Positions 25,401 to 36,500 of a DNA stretch of 64,000 bases are shown one piece after another. Below the pieces are notes generated by a model. That model worked only from the letters and a program-made list of their open reading frames with translations. It searched no databases and was not told the DNA's origin. Origin of the DNA: Numida meleagris (Eukaryota > Chordata > Aves > Galliformes > Numididae); contig NC_034412.1 in assembly GCF_002078875.1 (NCBI RefSeq), forward strand, positions 30,929,065 to 30,993,064, written 5' to 3'. Position 1 is the first letter of the stretch. Every line of letters starts with the position of its first letter. The position numbers and the translations under genes were made by a program.

Positions 25401-28400
25401 AGTGTGTCCAGTCTGGCTGCTATATTCTTACAAATCCCATTAATTCCTATAGGCTTGGTGAGTGTGCATTTAGTCATGAATAATAGAATACTAAATTCAA
25501 GTGGTTACCTAAAAATGATAAATATTATTCAAAATTAAGAATGCAGGGATGTTCAGTATGTTTTCATTCTCCATCTTTTTTATACCTCTATTCTGCTTTC
25601 TTTTTTCTTTACTGCTGGTAGTTTTTTTTCCCCAGTCCTTATTCTTCTTATTCTTCTTTCTAAATGCAGATATAATGATTCTTGGATAAAGCTAAAGAAC
25701 AACGAACATTCTTAACATGTTGCCTGTACGTTAGTCAATTTATAAACTCCCAGATTATTTAGGGTCATTTCCTTAGATGTTAGCCATATGTAAAGGAGTA
25801 GATAATACTCAGCATCCAATGGAGCTGTCACTTGGTTCTGGGTTTGCAGTTATATATATATAGTACAGGAAAACAATCTCATTTTTAGTTTAATTTAAAT
25901 ATAATTTATCCTTTTATTTGTGAAAGAGTTGAGATTTACAGATGCATATCTACCACCAGCTTTATTGGTATATCTGAATTCATGTACAAATCTAGAATTA
26001 GGTTAACTGACTTACATGTGATAACTTCCTATGGCCCACAACATTTTCATCATAACTTTGCAGATCTAACAGAATCTTGGATGCTAGAGATGGAGTTATA
26101 TATTAAATCTCAATCAATTCTTATAATACAAGACATCACAGTTTGTAGTATTTTGCCTATTCCAACGTGCAGGGCTACTGCCATTTTGCTTACAATATCT
26201 TTTTTCCTTTCATTTTCAGCAAAATCCTTTAGGCCAAACAGAATAACATATGTACACAATTGTTTATAACTTCAGATATTTATTTCAATTCTCTTGAAAC
26301 TAACGTAAGTACTTGATTTTATTTTTAACATTCTTTCCATGATGGGAATAGATACAGAGAATGTTAATTAAAAGCATTACCATCTTCCTACTACTTTAAG
26401 ATACAAATATTACCAACTAGTTTTTTTTTCTCTGATCTCTTACTATGTCTTCCAATTTCCATGACTTTTGATGGTGATTCTCTCATTGTATCCCACATCA
26501 GATTGAAGGGATACCCACTTTAAAAGTGGGTCTCCTGAATATGCAACAGAGAAAAAGAGAATTCATTTAGTTAGTTTAAAAAGAAGTAAAGCTGAAAAAT
26601 GCTCCAAAATTGCATAGGTAACACACACATTTAAAAATAATTTTAATTTGACAAAAAGGCAATCAAATCTGGTAGGAAGTTGATACACTTCAATTCCACT
26701 CAGAAACTGAGTTGTTATAATCTCTGCACATTAAAGCCTGTGAACGGCAAGCCACTGTATCAAAGAGGCCTACGAACGAGGTATTACAATAATCCAGACT
26801 TGATGTTATGAAAAACATGAATCAAGAGCTCAGCACCCTGTGGAGACAGTAAGCTTTAATCTTTACCCTCTACTAAATTCCTGAGATGGTATTAGGTGCC
26901 AATGACTCTTAAAGTCTTATCATGTGTACTGAGCTGAAAACAGAAACTTTCCTGTTGACATTATTTAAACCATGTAAGATTCTACTTACTCTTCTTCAAT
27001 TAAATGATCGTTAAAGCTTTCCTTTTATATCGATTAGGATTTCTCAAGCTGTCATTCATAGCTCACTCATGTACCCAGCACTGAGATCAATACAATTAGT
27101 TCTATTCCTTACCTTTCTAGAAATAAGATATTTTAAAATAGAATTGGCCATAGTGCTCTGATAATTATTTTATTCAAAACAGGGTAAAAAGCCATTCAAG
27201 AAATTTTAACGCTCTTTGTGTTAAGATTACAGCAGAAGAAAAGGTCCTAGCACTTTACTTCCTTCCATGATGCAATCTCAAGTCCACAGACTTGGGGTAA
27301 TGTAGTTAGATCAATGTTAGGGAGAAAGTAGCTACTGACCTTCAGAGGATCCATACTGCTGAAATCGTGTCATCTGTTGCAGAAGAAATCTTAAACATTG
27401 AGGTTTATCAGTTGGAATACCGATATTGAAAAGGGGAAGAAATAAACAAACAAAAAGCCCTAGAACATTTTCTGTTCTCTGAGACATGCAGTGTTTATAA
27501 GAGACATGCACTTTTGTGACGTTGCCTAGTTCCAGACATGGAAAATTAACATTCTCTAAGCATCAGCTAAAAGTTAATTCACATTTAATTTAAGGGAGAA
27601 TTTCATGGAAAATGTGACAGAGATGAGATGTAAGAAAACCTGTAAATTAAATTAAGAAAGGACAAAAGAAAACAACCACAGATGCAGATATTCCTAATGC
27701 TTGTGCAAGAAGCTCCACATATTCTGATTTAGAATTAAGGACGTCCATATATTTCTAAATACTGATAGTGTACAGCTATCTATGTGAAAATTAATTTTCT
27801 GTGATATTTGATTGGCTTCTCAGAGTGAGAGAAAAGTGTACACAGATATTCCTTTATGCAGTTTAATTATATATTTATAATACAGTATATAAAATATATA
27901 TATTGTAAACAATTTTAAGTTGGAAAACAGTGGGAGGTATTTTGTTTGTTTATTTTTAATACTTTTACATATTTTACATATTTTTACATGTCAGGATATA
28001 TTTTTTTATTTCATTTTTATTTTAAACACTGAAAAGAATTAGAAGGTCACCACATTGTTTATTTTGCAACAATTTTGAAAAAGATAATTGTTTAATTAAA
28101 ATGATGTGTTGTAATTTTTTTCAATGAATAATATTATTCTGTCTTCAAAAAAATATTGAAGCACTATGACCAGCTCTGAAGTGAACTGTAAGGAATACAT
28201 TTACTAATATTATGCTGTCCACCCCAAAATATATATGTTCTAACTTTGGAAACTCATGTTAGATGAGACGATGAGGTGATACAAGGCAGATTATATTTTT
28301 CTTTTATATTTTTTGTTCCTCAAAAATGCAGTTTAAGAATAGCTGAACTGAGAAGGCAGTGCTGTTAAAATGCTGAGAAATGTTTCAACAGTTGCAATAA

Positions 28401-28486
28401 AAGCCAAGGAAATGAAAGACTGCATTCACAAAACTGCCAGAAAGAGAAAATGATAACTTATCCTCATTTTCCTCAATGTCTTGCAG

Positions 28487-28663
28487 GTTAGGATATTCTC
28501 CTATGAAGTAGAGGACCACATTTTAGATCTCTTTTCAGCAGTTTTTACCCCTTCTATGTCTCCTACCAAGCAAATATCCTACTACGTTGTCCAGGCTGTA
28601 TTCATCTTCATTTTTGGGATCTGGTACAATTACTACTTAAGCAGCTTATACAAAATAACATCA
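28487..28663 (+). other. Candidate coding exon (unidentified gene)
   Basis: This 177-bp block is open throughout and flanked by good splice sites: a pyrimidine-rich stretch ending CTTGCAG before 28487, and TCA followed by GTAAGT (28664-28669), a full match to the consensus donor. It is 59 codons long with phase 0 at both sides, as a cassette exon would be. The translation includes VEDHILDLFSAVFTPSMS and a hydrophobic, possibly membrane-spanning stretch SYYVVQAVFIFIFGIW. The open frame continues past the donor to 28789, so openness alone is weak evidence. I do not recognise the protein. A chance arrangement or a non-coding RNA exon is possible. Confidence 0.3.
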
Positions 28664-29253
28664 GTAAGTGCATTTGTGAATGATTCTGTCCAATATAAAG
28701 CACAGTTAAAAAGCCCATCCTCTGTCACTGTGGTAGGTCATCTCTCGCAGTGCATGCGAAATATGCATTTAAATGTTTTGTATTTTTAAGACTTAGGTTA
28801 AAAGGATAGAGAAATTTTTAAAAAAAAAGAGCTCTATTCCATCTCCTTTTAATAACTTCATTTTTTTTTCTGTGCTTCTTTGTTTTTACTGTGATCAAAG
28901 ATTAAATGTTCAATTTCATGACAAGGAAAGTTAGACCAACAGATGTTCCTGGTAGCTTTAATTAAGAAATTGCATAAACTGCTGGTACGAGGAAAGGATT
29001 CTGCACTCTCAATAGCTATTCTGGCATTTCACAATGACCTGAATCCCAGTCCTACACCATTTTAGAAGTGCCAACATATGTAAAAGTTTGGTGAGCAAAG
29101 GAACACTGCAAATGTTCCCGTATCAGGGAGGGGGAAATGTCAGCCAAGGTCTTCCTTTGTGCTGCAAAGTAAGGTAAGGATTCCATTTGGAGGTGGCTAG
29201 GAAGATGTCATCATCATCCTTTATTCAGTAGATACTTACAGTACAAAACTGAG

Positions 29254-29278
29254 CTTGTTTAAACTCTGTTTAAACAAG
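29254..29278. repeat. Perfect 11-bp inverted repeat with 3-base loop
   Basis: CTTGTTTAAAC (29254-29264) and its exact complement GTTTAAACAAG (29268-29278) are separated by TCT. Just downstream the decamer GTGAAATGAA is tandemly doubled (29279-29298). The arms could form a small hairpin; no function is implied. Confidence 0.92.
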
Positions 29279-30901
29279 TGAAATGAAGTGAAATGAAACC
29301 TCTGTGCAATTGCAGTTCTTTCTTTTTCTTCAAGGGGAAAATAAATTTGGCTGAACTATAACCGAAGCCAGCAACAATGGCAAACGCTACTCTGTGAGTT
29401 GTCTGTAAAGACAATCCAAGGATAAGGGAACAGTTTTCTGGTGCTAGAAACCTGAATGTATGTATTTGAATCAATAACAGAAACCAAAACCAAACCAGAA
29501 CCAGTAAGAAACCCACACAAAACCTAAAATCCTAAAAACCTTAGATGCTTCTTGTTTTTTTTTTTTCTGCTGAACATAGCATTTTGCATAATAGATGCAT
29601 TTCATAACGGTAATGCGAATAACAATGGAAACCAAACAGACTTCATCTGTATGCAGTACTGTTGTGCACAATTAAAGATTTTATGGCCATATACTGACAT
29701 TAAGCCAAGTAGGAACCACAGAGACGTCCTTAGCTTTAAAAATAGAGCACACATCTGTTTTCTAACCCCTGATATTTGGAAGTGTAAGGAGGTGCTTACA
29801 AGATCCGGTATTCTTATAGTATCCACAAAGAAGTTGCTATAATTCATATATTAAAAACAAAACAAAAAAAAAAAAAACAAAAAGAAAAACCACCACACTT
29901 TAAGCAAATGTACTTTCTCAGCTACTTTTCAGAGAGCTTCTTTAAATTAAATAATTTTTTTTACTGTACTTTTCTTTTAAAAGCATAGTCTACAAGAACC
30001 TCTAATTATAATATTAGTAAGTGATAATGTCTTTCATCCCTAATTCCCAATATGGCTTTACATAATATGTGCCCAGAGTAGCAGGATAACCAGGAACGGT
30101 CTTTCTGTTGTCAGACCTGGAAGGGTGTTAAGCCCTGTAAGGAGTGATATCTGCTCATAGTTCTGGTGCTTGGTGGTAATCCCCGTGTCTCTCGCTCACT
30201 CTACAAAAAGCTGAGGGACTGGAAGCCTGCATCTTGCTCTGAAAATATCGGGATGCACTTCCCATTTTATGCACTAGTGGAAATAGCTGTCAACTACATG
30301 CACAGCTCTGCTATGTTAACTACTTAGTCCCCAGGATTTAATTGTCTTCTAGGGTCCAGGCTGTTCAGAGATCATTTCTTAGTTTATAGCAGAGCTGAGG
30401 GGCATTCATATCCATTGTCAGCTATGTGAGCTACTAACGGTCTGTGGTGAAAAAATGAAATCAGTAATATCCATTTACTGCAAGAAATGATTAGATTAGT
30501 GCTGTAACAGCTTCTATTTGTTTTCTTTTGTTTCAGATGTATGCTGAATAAGAAAAAGAGAGCATAAAATCCCCCTGAATATTGAATGCTGGGTATTTCT
30601 AATGACTGCCACTACACTGAAGCAATCCATCAGCTCTGCCTCAGCCTCTCCCACATTCCCTGTGTGCAGGGGCTTCCCCTCTGCCTTTTCTCCAGAGAAA
30701 GGTCCTCTGAAACCCACATCCAGGCATTTGCACTGTCTGCAGCACTTAGGATTCTTGGAAAGATGGAGATGTGATAGGGGAGGTGATGCCCCAGGACCCA
30801 CAGGACAGTTACATTTCCCCCTCTTTACTGAGATTTTGGTAAGGAAGCTCATTTCTCTTGGAGAACTATCTCTATGTCTCCACTGTAATGAATATATGAG
30901 T

Positions 30902-30905
<4 letters not shown>

Positions 30906-30934
<29 letters not shown>
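30906..30934 (+). repeat. Poly(T) tract, 29 bases
   Basis: An uninterrupted run of 29 T, the longest homopolymer in the window. On the minus strand it would be a poly(A) that could mark the tail of a retrocopy extending right to left from about 30905 downwards, but I could not identify any source gene. Confidence 0.93.
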
Positions 30935-32036
30935 GTATGTCCATAGTACAGCCATACAACAGTTTTGATATTCAGCAATTCTGCACTTTTTTTTTTTGCC
31001 ATCTTTCAATTGGAAGCACTGAGGTCAGAATTCAAACAGTAAATATTTAAATGCTGTTCAACTCAGCAAGAGCTACTGGTGCTGTAAAACTTCAATTGCA
31101 TGGAGTTTAATTATTCTCCTGGAGATTTTGTCTTTAAGATGAAATACTGGCTTCTAAAAAATAGGAAAAGCAAAATATATGGACATTTATTCCTTGTGGC
31201 TGCTGGCTTTGCTGCATAGCTGTCAAATAAATAAGTACATAAACAATTCATTTATTAGGAAGTTTCATTTATTCATTTCTTAGTTAGGAAGGGCTATCCT
31301 TAAATATGGAAAACGATTGTTAAATTGCTATTTCCAACCAGATTACTAATGTGCATTTATTCTTAACTGCCCTCTCTTGTAGGTTTCATTATGCTGCCTG
31401 TTAGAATTGACAGCCTGATGGCTCTGATGTTTCTCTGGGTCAGTTTTATTTTGGTTATTGAATACTCAGACCTCATTAACTTGCAGCCACTTCTCCAGAA
31501 CTGCATGGCTTGCTGTCTGCAAATACAAGCATTTTGTAACAAGATCTTTCATGTGAATTTTATCATTCTGATAGGTCTTAGGGAATGAAAAAGTGTTTTG
31601 GCATGGGAAAAGGGGCCTTTTAGTCTGAGTGATACAACGCATACCTACTACATGTGTAATACTTGTGAGTGATTTTTGACTTATAACACAGACTTTACTC
31701 CACTGAAGGAACAATTTGAAGCATTTCAAATAATCTCCAAAATTTTGACCTGCAGCTAGTCTACTCTTCTTGTTCCTTTACTTTAGGGCAGCTGGGTTAT
31801 TAGAACACTAATCACCTCTAGTGTTACTTAACAACTCCTCACGTACATACCAGTAAGAATGATCTAACTTGGCAATAAATGTTCTGCACACCTCATTCCA
31901 GAGCTTACCAAGTGCCCAAATTGCTCAATTGTGTACTCTTTTGCAATGACTCCTAACAGTCAGCTTGGAGTTGAGTCTCTTTTTGAAAAGCAATTTGCTT
32001 ATTACACACTATTATCAGTTTACTAAGAAGTATGTA

Positions 32037-32590
32037 CACGGGCTGCTCCAAAAGTAATGCTTCTATTTTATTATGTCAGTTCACATCATCAGAGCTGAAT
32101 GTTAATGGCGCGGCAGTAGAGACTGAACCTTCTCACCAATATTCTGTTACATCTTGTTGCTGTGTGGCAGATGGCAGCAGAGGGGCAGTCTGACAAGTTG
32201 ATGTCTGACATGGAAGTGTGTATGAAGCAAAGATGTGTCGTTCAGTTCCTCCATGCAGAAAAAACTGCATCTACTGCCATTCACTGGCATTTGCTGAATG
32301 TTTCTGGAGACCAAAGAGTGCATGTGAGCACAGTGAGGCAGTGGGTGGTGTGTTTCAGTAGTGGCGGCAGAGACAGTGGGTTACGTCTGCTGGTACATAC
32401 TTTTAGAAGCAAGGCATGCAGGCTGTTATTCAATACTGGTGAAAATACATAGCTAATAGTCATGACTATGTCAAAAAGTAGTGTTTTGTAGCTGAGAATT
32501 TATTCTATCAAATAATGTTACTGCACTCTTTGTATCTGTTGTACTTTCCATAGACATAAATTGGAGGCATGATTTTCAGAGTGACCAATG
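32037..32590 (+). mobile_element. Internally deleted mariner (Galluhop-like), copy B
   Basis: This copy is about 554 bp and lies between TA dinucleotides at 32035-32036 and 32591-32592. Six variable bases are followed by CTGCTCCAAAAGTAATGCTT at the left end; the right end is the diverged complement (GATTTTCAGAGTGA). The transposase N-terminal domain is followed near 32365-32378 by a jump to the extreme C-terminal coding region (GMQA is readable). The junction falls at the same place as in copy A, so both probably descend from one deleted progenitor that was spread by a complete element elsewhere. The catalytic core is missing. Confidence 0.9.
32171..32452 (+). pseudogene. Mariner transposase N-terminal fragment (copy B)
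   Basis: The frame starts at ATG 32171 and reads MSDMEVCMKQRCVVQFLHAE, then LLNVSGDQRVHVSTVRQWVV and CFSSG. This is the helix-turn-helix DNA-binding region of a mariner transposase. After the internal deletion near 32365-32378 the frame is shifted relative to the normal C-terminus and ends at TAG 32450-32452. It has no catalytic domain. Confidence 0.88.
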
Positions 32591-32592
32591 TA

Positions 32593-32978
32593 TGTATACT
32601 AAGGCCTCTAGCAGTTCAAGGAATATTAAATAAATATTCCTTTAAAAAAAAAAATGCTACTGATGACACTACTTATACATGGAATACTTCATATTTGTTC
32701 CACTGTCTTAGATATTTATAATTGTGTTATAATCTGATGTGATCTGAGTACTTAAAAGAGAACTCTGTGGCATATGTGCAAAAAATTTTTTTTTTAAGTT
32801 TTGTGCTTCCTTTACACATTTGCTATTTCTATGAGGGCTGATCCAGCACTCCATTTCATAGCGTAAGATCGTTTTCTCTTTCAGGTTGTTCACTGTGAGT
32901 GAGTGAAAATGTATCCAAAACTGGGAAAGGAGGAATCTGGTACTACCTTGTTTTCATTGCTGCAACAGAAAGAAGTGA
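32593..32978. other. Unassigned spacer between mariner B and the LTR
   Basis: AT-rich sequence with an A-run near 32644-32654 and a T-run near 32788-32796. No gene or recognised repeat was seen. Confidence 0.6.
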
Positions 32979-33552
32979 CTAATTGTCACGGTATTATCTA
33001 AGGGTCTGCGTCCGTGACAAGGGGGACAGGCCCGAAAGAAAAAAAAACGAGAAAAGAGGAAGGAAAAAAAATTGCCGGCGAGTAGGGGCCGGCCCCTGGG
33101 GGGTCTGGCGGCTAAAGCGGCAGAGAAGCCGCGGAGCCTCAACCTGGGAAAACAAAGGGAAGAGGGGAAAGTAGGCAGATCTAACACAAAAAAACAGCGG
33201 CACCAATCTGAGGAGGAACAACTAATTTTACTAAATATATCAAAATGAGGCTAGTAGAATTATAATAGAGGGTTTACAGGCTGAAAATCTTACGCAGTAA
33301 ACTGCAGGAGGACCACGTGCTTTCTCCACCGGGCAGGAAAGGAACAGACTCCGTGCCTCCCACGCGGCTTCACCCCCTCCCCTCCAATGCAAAGACCCCT
33401 GGGGAGTGCACCTCCTCCCCTCCCCCTCAGAGGGCCACACCAAAAAAGGTAGTTTGCAGTAACCGGGGAATTGACTCTTCAACTGCCCGTACCTTACATG
33501 ATGTAATGATGTGGAATACCGACAACAAAAATCACAAAACCATAACACTAAT
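32979..33552. repeat. 5-bp target-site duplications around solo LTR
   Basis: CTAAT occurs directly before the LTR (32979-32983) and directly after it (33548-33552). A perfect 5-bp direct repeat at the boundaries of a TG...CA unit marks retroviral integration. Confidence 0.85.
32984..33547. mobile_element. Solo endogenous-retrovirus LTR, 564 bp
   Basis: The unit begins TGTCACGG and ends CCATAACA, giving the TG...CA termini and short imperfect inverted ends of an LTR. It is bounded by perfect CTAAT duplications. No gag, pol or env sequence is present, so it is a solo LTR left by recombination between two LTRs. It is clearly more GC-rich than its surroundings, with many CpGs and CT- or GA-rich tracts. 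The terminal octamer also recurs inverted as CCGTGACA near 33012-33019, allowing a small hairpin at the left end. TATA-like motifs lie in the middle (about 33233-33265), but I see no clear AATAAA on either strand, so transcriptional orientation is unresolved. The 5-bp duplication is compatible with an ERVL-like class; the family is not identified. Confidence 0.82.
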
Positions 33553-36500
33553 CTCCAGTAAGAGCTCTGAGGTGAGATTTCCCATGCCATTTAGTGATCG
33601 TTTGGTTCGACTTATCCAGACTGTGGAGCACAGAATTATTTTGTGGGATGAGTTTTCTCTGCATGCACACAGATATTTTTCCTACTGTCTAATGTAGCAA
33701 AAATATAGAAGGAAGACTTGCAAACATCTCTCTGTTTAATAATGCTTGTCATTAAAGAGACTTCAAAACAAAATATTTGAGTTTTGGGGACAGAATATAC
33801 ACTAAATTTATCTTAAAATGTGGTTGTCAGTCTGAATCTAATGATGATATGCAAAGTCACCAGATGCATTTTTCCACTGCCATCATACTTGATGGTGAAA
33901 GCAGAGCCATATATTGAATTAGGATGTGCCAACATTAGAAAATTTATTCCTTCACATCTAATGTTTAGCAAAAATGATAGAACGTCTTAAAACACTTGAA
34001 AGAACCTTTTGACCAATTACTTTAAGAAGTATGATCTAGTGGACTTACACCTATGTCACGAAAACTAAAACAAAAGATCACTGATAGTATTACTTTGCTT
34101 AGAAAGAAATGGTGTGTGTGTGTTTTGGGGGGAAGATCTGTATGCCCTTGTCTACAGTTTCTTTCGACATCAGGATTGAAGCATCTTGGCAGACAGTAAA
34201 AGGAAGCTTCAGCATTTTACTTCTGGACTGTACATGCCAATGACTGTGAACAGCGCATCAGCCTTCAAGGCTATAAATCCAGTACTTCCTTTGTTTTAAA
34301 GGAACAACCACCTATTCACATTTTGTTTCCAAGGTGATAGGTATAAAAGTAGGATCAAGGCTTTCAGCTAAACAAATCAAGGTATCACTATGTAATCCTA
34401 CATAAGTGGCTCTGGTAACTAACGCTAAATCTTCTAGTGACGTTCAAGAGATTTCTTTTGGGGGCAAGCCCGTTCAAGTTTCTGATCCAATTCATTGCAG
34501 ATGTAGCACTGAAGCAGAAGTTACAGTGTTTAACAGTGCTGACTGCTGACGGTTCTTGCTGGACGTATGATTGCACAAATGTCTGTTTTGTATTAAATTT
34601 TGACTCTGTGTATGAAATGGGATTTTTCTAATTGAGAAGTCTTTACCTATGACTTAGTCATGCTTTATGCCATCTGGTAAAATTAGGGCCAAGTAGCATG
34701 AACACATAGTCTGGTCAGATCTTTCCAGCTTCATCTGTCTGATTATAGTGTAATTGTTCTAAGTTATAAGAGTTAGTTCTTTATTTGTATTAGTCATGGG
34801 CTTCATAAATAGTATTGCTGTCATGTAAAAATATCTTCGCCATTTTAGGACAATTATAAATGTAACATTACAAGTGAAGTAGAAAAGTCCCATTGAGTCC
34901 CTTAATCCCATTGAGCAGACAAAGAAACTGTAGAAAAGGCTTGTTGAAATCACTCTTCCCAAATATGACACCCATCTGTTGGCAACTTAGGGTCAAATTT
35001 TTCATCTACAGCTCTTATTGAACAATAAGTACCTTCAATTTAACTGAGACTATCCAGTAAAGCTATGCTTTTTTAAACACACTTCATTTCTTCAGAAATG
35101 CATACATTTTTGAGTACTTTTTGTGCTATTTAGGAATGGATGCCAGCTTTCTGATAAGAACATACCTCTCTATTTGTAGGATGCTAATTAGGTACAGAAA
35201 CATGTCTTATATCCATTTTATTCACATCTTAAGAAATTGGATAAAGACTGAAGTACTTTGAGAAATGTAAGTATATGTTCTAAAAGACATAGACAGCAGA
35301 ACAGAAAGACATATGACAAATATGTATATAGAACCTTACTTGACAAAAAGAAATAAATGGCATAGTTTAGACACTTCAGTAGCGACAGTATAGATGAAGA
35401 TGAAAGATAGGGAAATTAAAACCTAAAAATCACTAAAAATTGGTATAGACCTCCTAGGCAAGATTTAGAAAGAAGAAGAAGATGAGGAAAGCCCATAAAA
35501 AGGATAGATCATTAATCATTGGAAACTCAATTAGTTAATATTGACTGGGCTGGCAATTATAGAATTGATAAGAAAGGGTACCTCTTCCTGGAGGTAATAC
35601 TGCGCTCTTTTCAGATATATTTTGTGAACTATCCAGTAAAAGTATCGGCTATTTTCTACTGACTCCTAATATTGCTGGGAAATAAGACAAGGATGATAAA
35701 TAAGATAAAAGTTGAGAGTCATCTAAAGTTTAGTGTTCACAGTGTCATGAGAACTTCAAATGCCCTTGAGGTTGTAAATGTGAAAGGCAATATCTCAAAA
35801 CCACTGGACTTTAAAATATAAATAAATAAAAATAGAGAGTGAGTGAATGTGGAATTAGTTGAAAAAAAATTGATTAAAATCAATGTCAGTTTCAGGAATT
35901 TAGTATGAAAAACAAGCTAGATAGCACAGAGGCAGCCCTGTGAGCTGGCCCTCTAGAGACCTTGTTTCATGAAAAGCTGCTCAAACTTTTTTTTCCTGAA
36001 TGGGGGATACCGGGTATATTTTAGAAATAATTTGTGTTATCTCCTGGGAAATATGTCAACCATACAATTCTTTCTCATGAAAGACCTTGTCTGTTGCTTC
36101 AGAAGGCCCTGTTTACACTGATGCCTGAAAATGGGGTATTTCAATAATAGTTCAGAGGGAGCAGATTATGATAAAGAATTTTACTTCTGGAAAAGGAGCA
36201 AAAAGGAAGATGCATTTGCTGAAAACACTAATGACTTTGCGAACATTCCTTAGAATAAGATTAATTTCATGGTCACAAGAGCAGTACTGCAGCCCGTCTT
36301 GTGTTACAAGAAAAGAACAGATTGACAAAAATGATCTAAGCATGTCACTGAAGGCAAGAGATGTTTCTGTCAAAAAAGTATCATCTCATGATTTTATACG
36401 ACAAGAGAGGCTATTTTTTTTAGGGTTCAGCTAAATTAATGATAGTGTTGCCATTTTTTCTTTCACTTTGTATTTTTGATCTTCACTGGTCCTGGTAATA

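Larger units (their letters stand above)
17126..28486. other. Unassigned AT-rich DNA, no gene seen
   Basis: More than 11 kb without any transposon or gene that I recognise. It contains a CT/T tract (17169-17200), two perfect 15-bp tandem duplications (17793-17822 and 22461-22490), an (AT)n run near 25852-25862 and an AT-rich stretch at 27866-27905. All open frames here are short and lack motif support. The scarcity of repeats fits an old intron or a gene desert. Confidence 0.5.
28664..32034. other. Unassigned DNA, no gene seen
   Basis: I see no supported gene. It contains an inverted repeat at 29254-29278, an A-rich run with C and G interruptions (29850-29889), a T29 run (30906-30934) and a block of higher GC at about 30600-30860 with no recognised identity. 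A 162-codon minus-strand frame over 30514-31002 passes through the T29 run as polylysine and is rejected as a gene. Confidence 0.55.

Noticed and set aside
30514..31002. 162-codon minus-strand open frame
   Set aside because: It crosses the T29 run as a polylysine stretch and contains no recognisable domain; the frame is explained by low-complexity sequence.
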